Below, one piece after another: positions 1-4,507 of a stretch of 5,560 bases of DNA. A program made the translations under genes and the position numbers. Source of the stretch: a bacterium (lineage in GTDB: Bacteria > Hydrothermota > UBA3073 > JACQXS01 > JAUWAR01). A model generated the notes under the pieces. That model searched no databases. It was given only the letters and a program-made list of their open reading frames with translations, and had not been told where the DNA came from. The stretch covers positions 1-5,560 of the forward strand of contig JAUWAR010000083.1 in the NCBI GenBank assembly GCA_030601965.1, in the 5' to 3' direction. Position 1 is the stretch's first letter, and each line of letters opens with the position of its first letter.

Positions 1-413
1 ATTACTTTCACTTCCTCTTTGGCACAGACCTTTTTTTCTATAGCAAGTGCATTGAGTGCTGGACTATCTACTAATTGTCTTAATACCTCAAAATCAAATA
101 GGACATCCCCATTAAGATAAATAAAGGTATCTGTCATCTCACCTCTTGCAAGATAGAGTGAATAAGCAGTATTAGTATCTGCATAATCTGGATTATGAAT
201 TATCGTGAACTCAAGATTAGAGTATTTACTTATATATTCCTCCACGATTTCTTTTTGATAGCCTAAAACTATTACTATGTCCTTTATTCCTAAAGCACTT
301 AAAGAGTTGAGTTGATAATCTATAAGTCTATGTTCCCCAAGTTTCAAAAGACACTTTGCTTGTTTCCCTCCTAATCTTTTTCCTATTCCAGCTGCAAGAA
401 TAATTGCCTTCAT
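1..413 (-). CDS. LicC-like nucleotidyltransferase (N-terminal 137 residues, truncated by window edge)
   Basis: The N-terminal 137 residues of an NTP-transferase-fold protein are visible and the rest runs off the window. The start MKAIILAAGIGKRLGG carries the nucleotide-binding G-x-G-x-R loop (residues 9-13). K20 and K24 lie in the following KCLLKL segment, where the family normally reads PKCLL, so the usual Pro is Ala here. GIKDIVIVLGY (42-52), the TNTAYSL segment (80-86) and NGDVLFD (101-107, with likely metal-binding D103) match phosphocholine or sugar-phosphate cytidylyltransferases of the LicC/IPCT type. Such enzymes join a phosphorylated alcohol or sugar to CTP or another NTP for surface or lipid headgroup synthesis. 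The substrate cannot be fixed from this half. The ATG overlaps the gpsA stop by one base (TGATG), suggesting translational coupling to gpsA, a phospholipid precursor gene. Confidence 0.85.
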   Translation of the reverse strand, partial: MKAIILAAGIGKRLGGKQAKCLLKLGEHRLIDYQLNSLSALGIKDIVIVLGYQKEIVEEYISKYSNLEFTIIHNPDYADTNTAYSLYLARGEMTDTFIYLNGDVLFDFEVLRQLVDSPALNALAIEKKVCAKEEVKV

Positions 414-1411
414 CACCCGGATTTCATATTTTTCACTGCATTTATCAATTCTTCAGGTTTATAGTGATTGAATATTATCTTGTTGATACAGGTAATCAAA
501 GGGATGGAAAGGTTAAAATCTTCCATATTTATAATAGTTTTTGACATCTTCACGCCTTCAACAACCATACCAACTTCTCTTAATGCAGCATCTCTTTCCA
601 TACCCTGTCCAATAAGATAACCAAACTGATGGTTACGACTTGATTTGCTTACGCAGGTAGCAATCAAGTCTCCAAGACCTGCAATACCATAAATCGTCTT
701 TTCTGATACAAGAAGGAACTCTGCAATCTTAACAAATTCACGCAGACCATAAGTCATAATGAGACTCTGAAAATTAGTATCCAACCCCAGTCCATCAGCA
801 ATACCAACGGCAATAGCAATAATACCTTTAAGGGCAGCACATAATTCAATGCCTGTAACATCTTTTGAGAGTTCAAATGAAATTACATCATTTTTCAATA
901 ATTTCTTTACCCTCATCAATATAGAAATATCCTCACACGCCAGCACGGCCTTTGCCGGCTTACCCTTACTTATCTCATTTGCGATATTTGGACCCGACAG
1001 GGTAATAACTGTGGATTGGGGAAGAACTTCTTTGATTACCTGACTCATGGTTTTAAAGGACTCATGGTCAAACCCTTTTGATGCAGAAATTATTGTCGGT
1101 TTATCAGGGTAGCACAGGCTTCCAGCCTGTGAAATATGCTCTCTAAGTTCTTTTGCCACATTTCTGACTGCAGATGATGGCACAGCGAAGATAATAATAT
1201 CATCAGCATCTATCGCCTCTTTATATTTTTCTATAACACATATTTCTTTAGGTAATTTAATACCGGGAAGGAACTCTTTATTTTCAGAATATTTATTTAT
1301 CTCTCTTGCCTGCTGGTCTGTTTCCGTCCATAGCGAGACCTTATTATATTTAGAGAGAACAATTGCGAGTGTTGTTCCCCAATTACCAGCACCAATGACA
1401 ATAATTTTCAT
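413..1411 (-). CDS. gpsA: Glycerol-3-phosphate dehydrogenase [NAD(P)+]
   Basis: This cytosolic enzyme reduces dihydroxyacetone phosphate to sn-glycerol-3-phosphate, the backbone precursor of bacterial phospholipids. The 332-residue length is normal for the family. The N-terminal Rossmann motif GAGNWG is at residues 7-12, followed by FLPG (47-50), VPSS (77-80), the SASKG segment (109-113) and LSGPN (137-141). The C-terminal helical domain contains LKGIIAIAVGIADGLG with the probable catalytic K194, then GIAGLGDLIATC (241-252) and SRN (257-259). The start ATG is preceded by AGGCGG six bases upstream, and the yggS stop is only six bases away. Residues 93-101 (ISQAGSLCY) come from a palindromic repeat, and the VPS-to-KG interval is about eight residues longer than in E. 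coli GpsA as recalled. Function is probably retained because all core motifs are intact. The 3' end overlaps the nucleotidyltransferase start by one base. Confidence 0.96.
   Translation of the reverse strand: MKIIVIGAGNWGTTLAIVLSKYNKVSLWTETDQQAREINKYSENKEFLPGIKLPKEICVIEKYKEAIDADDIIIFAVPSSAVRNVAKELREHISQAGSLCYPDKPTIISASKGFDHESFKTMSQVIKEVLPQSTVITLSGPNIANEISKGKPAKAVLACEDISILMRVKKLLKNDVISFELSKDVTGIELCAALKGIIAIAVGIADGLGLDTNFQSLIMTYGLREFVKIAEFLLVSEKTIYGIAGLGDLIATCVSKSSRNHQFGYLIGQGMERDAALREVGMVVEGVKMSKTIINMEDFNLSIPLITCINKIIFNHYKPEELINAVKNMKSG
1113..1131. repeat. Palindromic mini-element inside gpsA
   Basis: Perfect 8-bp arms CACAGGCT (1113-1120) and AGCCTGTG (1124-1131) flank a 3-base spacer. On the coding strand the palindrome and its edges (1109-1135) encode ISQAGSLCY, in frame, in a region where GpsA proteins normally have a short turn before the SASKG strand. 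It looks like a small repeat inserted without disturbing the frame. Its mobility or copy number cannot be judged from a single copy. Confidence 0.75.
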
Positions 1412-1417
1412 AACCGC

Positions 1418-2077
1418 CTAATCCTTTCTCTCTCCAAATATCAAAGTTCCAATTCTTATAACATTTGCCCCTTCTTCTATTGCAATCTTGTATGAGTTAC
1501 TCATGCCCATTGAAAGATACTTCATCTCTACATTCGGAATGTCAAGTGATTTTATTTCCTCAAAAATTCTTCTTGTTTCCATAAAATACGGTCTTGCGTC
1601 TTCAGGGTTTCCAAATCTCGGTCCCATTGTCATAAGTCCCTGAACCTTTATATGTGGATACTTTGCAATTTGTTTTATAATACCCTCTACATCCTCCTGC
1701 AAGACACCTGCTTTTTGTGCTTCTCTTCCACTATTTACTTCTATTAAAACAGGCATAGTTTTATTTAAAGATGCGCACCTTTTTTCTATCTCTTGTGCAA
1801 ATTCAACTGAATCAACAGTCTCTATCATATCTATAAATTTTACCAATTTCCTCACCTTGTTTCTCTGTGGATAACCAATAAAGTGCCACTTTACCCTATT
1901 GCCGATGACTTCATATTTTCTTTCTGCCTCCTGGACATAGTTGTCTCCAACGACTTTAATCCCCGCCTCTATTGCCTCCAAAATCTCTTGTGTCGTTCTC
2001 TGCTTAATCGCCGCAACAAGAATAACATCCTTTGGCAGTTCTGAAAGTATAACCTTTACATTTTCTCTTATTCCCAT
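1418..2077 (-). CDS. yggS: YggS/PLPBP-family pyridoxal phosphate homeostasis protein
   Basis: This is a single-domain fold-III PLP-binding protein of the YggS/ProSC/PLPBP family. Members carry PLP and help control vitamin B6 and amino-acid pools without a known enzymatic reaction. With the start used here it has 219 residues, slightly shorter than the E. coli protein. LVAAIK (20-25) supplies the presumed PLP-binding Lys K25. Then come GDNYVQE, WHFIGYPQRNKV, PVLIEVNSG, GLMTMGP, LSMGMSNSYKIAIEEGANVIRIGTLIFG in pieces along the chain. Two motifs differ from the usual forms: GDNYVQE for GENYVQE and IGYPQ for IGHLQ. The ATG at 2075-2077 is preferred over the in-frame GTG at 2087-2089. A GGAGG lies five bases before the ATG, and the GTG overlaps that site. 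The gene is six bases upstream of gpsA. An 89-bp repeat element lies just upstream. Confidence 0.93.
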   Translation of the reverse strand: MGIRENVKVILSELPKDVILVAAIKQRTTQEILEAIEAGIKVVGDNYVQEAERKYEVIGNRVKWHFIGYPQRNKVRKLVKFIDMIETVDSVEFAQEIEKRCASLNKTMPVLIEVNSGREAQKAGVLQEDVEGIIKQIAKYPHIKVQGLMTMGPRFGNPEDARPYFMETRRIFEEIKSLDIPNVEMKYLSMGMSNSYKIAIEEGANVIRIGTLIFGERKD

Positions 2078-2082
2078 AATAT

Positions 2083-2087
2083 CCTCC
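2083..2087 (-). promoter_or_regulatory. yggS: Shine-Dalgarno site that decides the yggS start
   Basis: Minus-strand GGAGG, five bases before the ATG at 2075-2077. It overlaps the upstream in-frame GTG (2087-2089), which makes that GTG an unlikely start and shortens the protein by four residues. Confidence 0.75.
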
Positions 2088-2102
2088 ACTCTGTCATTGC
2101 GA

Positions 2103-2120
2103 GTCCCGATTTATCGGGAC
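2103..2120. repeat. Small palindrome GTCCCGA-TTTA-TCGGGAC within the larger element
   Basis: Arms of seven bases (2103-2109 and 2114-2120) flank a TTTA spacer, forming the left side arm of the nested element. It seems to be an independent module placed between the outer and inner stems. No second copy was seen in this window. Confidence 0.7.
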
Positions 2121-2150
2121 GAAGCAATCCCATGAATAGATTGCTTCGTC

Positions 2151-2168
2151 GTCCGTTAGCTAACGGAC
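2151..2168. repeat. CCGTTAGCTAACGG palindrome, copy 1
   Basis: A perfect 18-bp palindrome GTCCGTTAGCTAACGGAC forms the right side arm of the nested element. Seventeen bases (2152-2168) recur exactly at 3194-3210, and a diverged relative lies at 3062-3077. In this copy the reading phase of the overlapping ATPase gene gives GTT AGC TAA, so the palindrome contains that gene's stop codon. Confidence 0.85.
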
Positions 2169-3055
2169 TCGTCGCAATGACTCCTTACTCTCTCCCATAT
2201 CTTCTCTATCTCCTCAGACACACCATCTTTAGAATACTCTACCACAGGTATACCTCGAACCAGTGCCTCTATAACCACTTTATCAAATGGAATTTTACCC
2301 ATTACTTCAATATTAGACCCTTGACAATATTCTTCAATGGATTGCGTATTCTCAAGATTCAAATCATACTTATTTATGCAAACCACTGCCTTAACCCCAA
2401 AGTGGTTTGCTACTCCAATAATTCGTTCCATATCATGAATGCCCGAAAGGGTGGGTTCTGTGACAATAAGAGCAAGGTCAACCCCTGATAGACTTGCAAT
2501 TACAGGACAACCAATACCAGGTGGACCATCTATTATGACATAATCCATATTCTTGTTTTCTGCAATGGTCTTTGCATTTTGCCTGACAAGGCTTACCAGC
2601 TTTCCTGAATTCTCCTCTGCAATTCCTAATCTTGCATGAACTAACGAACCATATTTCGTATCTGAAATATACCACTCCCCACAAAGATTTTCTTTCGTCA
2701 TAATTGCATCTTCTGGACAGACCTTTGCACAAATCCCACACCCTTCACAGGAAATAGAGTCTATAATAATCTGGTGCTCTGGTGCTCTGGTGCTCTGGTG
2801 CTCTGATATAGCATCAAAGCGACAAACCTCGATACATTTTCCACACTGATTACATTTTTGTGGGTCTATTACTAGCTTGTTACCTGCTCTAAATTCGTGT
2901 TTCTCTTTTATCTCTGGATGAAGCAAAAGATGCAAATCGGCGGCATCTACATCACAATCTGCCATTACCTTATTTTCGGCTAATGAAGCAAAACTTGCTG
3001 TGATGATGGTCTTACCTGTCCCACCTTTACCACTTATGATTACTATTTGTTTCAT
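2156..3055 (-). CDS. MinD-superfamily P-loop ATPase with inserted ferredoxin domain (copy 2)
   Basis: This 299-residue cytosolic ATPase belongs to the MinD/Mrp superfamily group with an inserted two-cluster ferredoxin domain (COG1149 type). The deviant Walker A GKGGTGKT is at residues 9-16. DCDVDAADLHLLL (33-45) and IIDGPPGIGCP provide the switch regions. Two CxxCxxCxxxC sets start at C68 and C103 and should each bind a 4Fe-4S cluster. Relatives are thought to link ATP binding to electron or Fe-S cluster transfer, but the partner here is unknown. It is a paralogue of the ATPase at 3665-4507. Between the cluster motifs, residues around 84-95 (SEHQSTRAPEHQ) come from an 8-bp tandem repeat and make the linker six residues longer than in the paralogue. 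The last eight residues (SHCDESVS) and the stop lie in a repeat element. No convincing Shine-Dalgarno precedes the ATG, yet no later start would keep the Walker motif. Confidence 0.93.
   Translation of the reverse strand: MKQIVIISGKGGTGKTIITASFASLAENKVMADCDVDAADLHLLLHPEIKEKHEFRAGNKLVIDPQKCNQCGKCIEVCRFDAISEHQSTRAPEHQIIIDSISCEGCGICAKVCPEDAIMTKENLCGEWYISDTKYGSLVHARLGIAEENSGKLVSLVRQNAKTIAENKNMDYVIIDGPPGIGCPVIASLSGVDLALIVTEPTLSGIHDMERIIGVANHFGVKAVVCINKYDLNLENTQSIEEYCQGSNIEVMGKIPFDKVVIEALVRGIPVVEYSKDGVSEEIEKIWERVRSHCDESVS
2771..2805. repeat. 8-bp direct tandem repeat (CTGGTGCT x4 plus CTG) in a coding region
   Basis: Four perfect copies of CTGGTGCT run from 2771 to 2802, followed by a partial CTG. 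Since 8 is not a multiple of 3, three units (24 bases) make an eight-residue period; on the coding strand the array reads EHQSTRAPEHQ. Any gain or loss of units other than in threes would shift the frame, so the array could be phase-variable, although nothing here shows that it varies. Confidence 0.9.
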
Positions 3056-3061
3056 AACTTG

Positions 3062-3077
3062 CCCGTCGGCTGACGGG
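3062..3077. repeat. Diverged CCGTTAGCTAACGG-type palindrome, copy 3
   Basis: CCCGTCGGCTGACGGG has six-base arms CCCGTC/GACGGG. Its central 14 bases differ from CCGTTAGCTAACGG at three transition positions. It occupies most of the 24-base gap between the membrane-protein stop and the second ATPase start, ending seven bases before that ATG, where the ribosome binding site would be expected. Confidence 0.65.
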
Positions 3078-3079
3078 TT

Positions 3080-3687
3080 TCAATCCTTCTTTACAAACAG
3101 AAGAGGAAAAACTATATCACTCGTGCAACAAGGAATCCAGACTGCAAGGAATAAAAACAAAAAAATGAGAACAAGAAAGCCCCAGTTTATTGTTCCGTTA
3201 GCTAACGGACTTAATGCCATCATGATGTGAAACAATGATGCCCAGGTACTTAACAAGACATGTCCTGCATGAGGAAATTTGGTTATGGGTCTGAAATAAG
3301 CAATTCCAATACCTATTAGTGCCAGGGGATTTACGAGCCACCATTTTCAATAAAACCTATATGGATTTCTCTGTTGGGCAAGTGCAGTAAACCTTCTCCT
3401 AAATAGGGAATTACCGAATCGCTTAATGTAGCAATGCCAATTGAACCAAAATAACCAATTAAAATCAAGACCCAGAGATTGTACCTCTTTTTAATGTGAA
3501 GTTCATACATAGATGCGGTTGCAAGTGCGCTCATGACAATATGTATTGGATGCAAAATATAGAAAACATTGTAAGAAATCTTTGAAGGAAGATCATAAAA
3601 AATTATCATAATGATAATTCCAGTAATAGCCCCTAATATAGTAAAAGGAGCATGTCTTTTGAGCTCATTTAATATTTGCCTGAACAT
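3080..3687 (-). CDS. Six-helix membrane protein of unknown function, reading frame broken by a 1-base deletion
   Basis: Two frames join into one 202-residue protein. The first, from ATG 3685-3687, runs 114 residues to HIGFIE and then hits TAA at 3331-3333. The other frame continues without a gap as KWWLVNPLALIGIGIAYF and ends in FVKKD with TGA at 3080-3082. Adding one A to the coding-strand AAAA at 3344-3347 restores the frame. About six hydrophobic segments are seen, near residues 15-31, 41-60, 71-88, 116-132, 142-158 and 168-185. Possible metal or heme ligands are HPIH (46-49), PHAGH (139-143), H154 and the C187-C188 pair. The start overlaps the upstream ATPase by 23 bases, without a clear Shine-Dalgarno site. 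A longer ATG at 3768 would lie deep within that ATPase and is less likely. The break may be real or a homopolymer sequencing error. I cannot name the family. A palindromic repeat encodes SPLANG at residues 160-165. Confidence 0.75.
3194..3209. repeat. CCGTTAGCTAACGG palindrome, copy 2, inside the membrane-protein gene
   Basis: Perfect 16-bp palindrome TCCGTTAGCTAACGGA. With the next base it shares 17 bases exactly with 2152-2168. Here it is read in the one phase of three that has no stop codon (CCG TTA GCT AAC GG), giving PLANG in a predicted loop between the last two membrane segments. Confidence 0.85.
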
Positions 3688-4507
3688 TATCAAATAATTT
3701 CTTAAACCGCTCTTTATACTCTGGAAGTTCACTAATAATAGGAACTCCCTTTGAATATGCCATAGCAATCTCTCTTCTGAAAGGAATTCGCATTAATATT
3801 AAAATGTTCTCTTTGGCACAATAATCATCCACCTTGCTGTCACCCAAATCTGCCCTATTTATGACTACACCAAAAGGTATTTTTAATTTTCTCAGAGTCT
3901 CAACTGCTAACTTAAGGTCATTTAACCCAAAAGGAGTAGGCTCAGTTACCAATATACAAAAGTCACTCCCTTTGACTGCCTCAATTACAGGACAGGAAGT
4001 CCCTGGTGGAACATCAATAATATTTATACCATCAGAATTAACTTTCCTCTTAACAGCCCTTATCAATGGAGTTGCCATAGGCTCGCCAATATTAAGTTTT
4101 CCATGAATAAATGAGATACCTGATGTACTTCCCTCCTCAATAATACCTATTTCTTTTTCTGTCTCAGAGATTGCACCCTCTGGACACAAAAGACTGCATC
4201 CACCACAACCGTGACATAGTTCAGGAAAGATTAAAACTTGTTTTTTGACCACTGCAATAGCATTATATGCACAAATCTCTGCACACTTACCACAATAGTT
4301 ACATTTAAATTTATCTATCTCTGGGATAGGAATGCCTATAGATTGAGTGGATTTAATCTGGGGTTTTAGAAATAGATAGGCATTTGGTTCCTCTACATCA
4401 CAGTCAAGAAATGTTACAGGTATGTTACCATTTAAAGAAAGTGCCAAGTTAATTGCTACTGTGGTCTTACCTGTTCCACCTTTGCCACTGGCAACAGAAA
4501 TTATCAC
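3665..4507 (-). CDS. MinD-superfamily P-loop ATPase with inserted ferredoxin domain (copy 1)
   Basis: This 280-residue paralogue of the ATPase at 2156-3055 belongs to the same COG1149-type family. The Walker A GKGGTGKT is at residues 8-15, LDCDVEEPNAYLFL at 34-47, and the DVPPGTSCP switch region appears mid-protein. Cluster motifs CNYCGKCAEIC (69-79) and CHGCGGCSLLC (98-108) each provide four Cys for a 4Fe-4S cluster. The start is GTG (4505-4507), overlapping the TAG of the trxB-like gene by one base (TAGTG), with AGGAG four bases upstream. The 3' end overlaps the membrane-protein gene by 23 bases. Such ATPases often occur in adjacent pairs in anaerobes and may act as heterodimers. Pairing with a flavoprotein reductase suggests electron delivery, but this is inference. 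Unlike copy 2, it carries no repeat insertion and serves as an internal control. Confidence 0.94.
   Translation of the reverse strand: MIISVASGKGGTGKTTVAINLALSLNGNIPVTFLDCDVEEPNAYLFLKPQIKSTQSIGIPIPEIDKFKCNYCGKCAEICAYNAIAVVKKQVLIFPELCHGCGGCSLLCPEGAISETEKEIGIIEEGSTSGISFIHGKLNIGEPMATPLIRAVKRKVNSDGINIIDVPPGTSCPVIEAVKGSDFCILVTEPTPFGLNDLKLAVETLRKLKIPFGVVINRADLGDSKVDDYCAKENILILMRIPFRREIAMAYSKGVPIISELPEYKERFKKLFDNVQANIK

Larger units (their letters stand above)
2093..2181. repeat. 89-bp nested inverted-repeat (MITE/REP-like) element
   Basis: The outer arms GTCATTGCGA (2093-2102) and TCGCAATGAC (2172-2181) are perfect inverted repeats. A 12-bp inner stem GACGAAGCAATC (2118-2129) pairs with GATTGCTTCGTC (2139-2150) around a 9-base loop. 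Between outer and inner stems each side carries its own small palindrome: GTCCCGATTTATCGGGAC (2103-2120) and GTCCGTTAGCTAACGGAC (2151-2168). The whole could fold as a multi-arm hairpin in DNA or RNA. CATTGCGAG...GAAGCAATC repeats of this general kind are widespread in bacterial genomes. It fills nearly all of the gap upstream of yggS and extends into the 3' end of the upstream ATPase gene, providing that gene's last codons and stop. No target-site duplication, transposase or downstream T-run was found, so a terminator role is not supported. Confidence 0.85.

Noticed and set aside
945..961. GGCC-TTT-GCCGG hairpin in gpsA
   Set aside because: The arms are only four to five bases, and the encoded KGKPAKAVLA fits the usual GpsA alignment length, so no insertion is implied.
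2087..2089. GTG start extending yggS by four residues
   Set aside because: The GTG overlaps the GGAGG that is ideally spaced for the ATG at 2075-2077, so the shorter protein is preferred.
2103..2168. Intrinsic terminator between ATPase copy 2 and yggS
   Set aside because: The hairpins are strong, but no run of T follows on the minus strand, and the symmetry is better explained by a repeat element.
2132..2488. Plus-strand open frame of 118 codons
   Set aside because: It lies antisense to a well-supported ATPase gene, starts in a repeat element and has no recognisable domain.
3688..3768. Upstream in-frame ATG extending the membrane protein by 27 residues
   Set aside because: The extension lies entirely inside the coding region of ATPase copy 1, and its sequence reflects an alternate frame of that gene. 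The ATG at 3685-3687 gives a normal short overlap.
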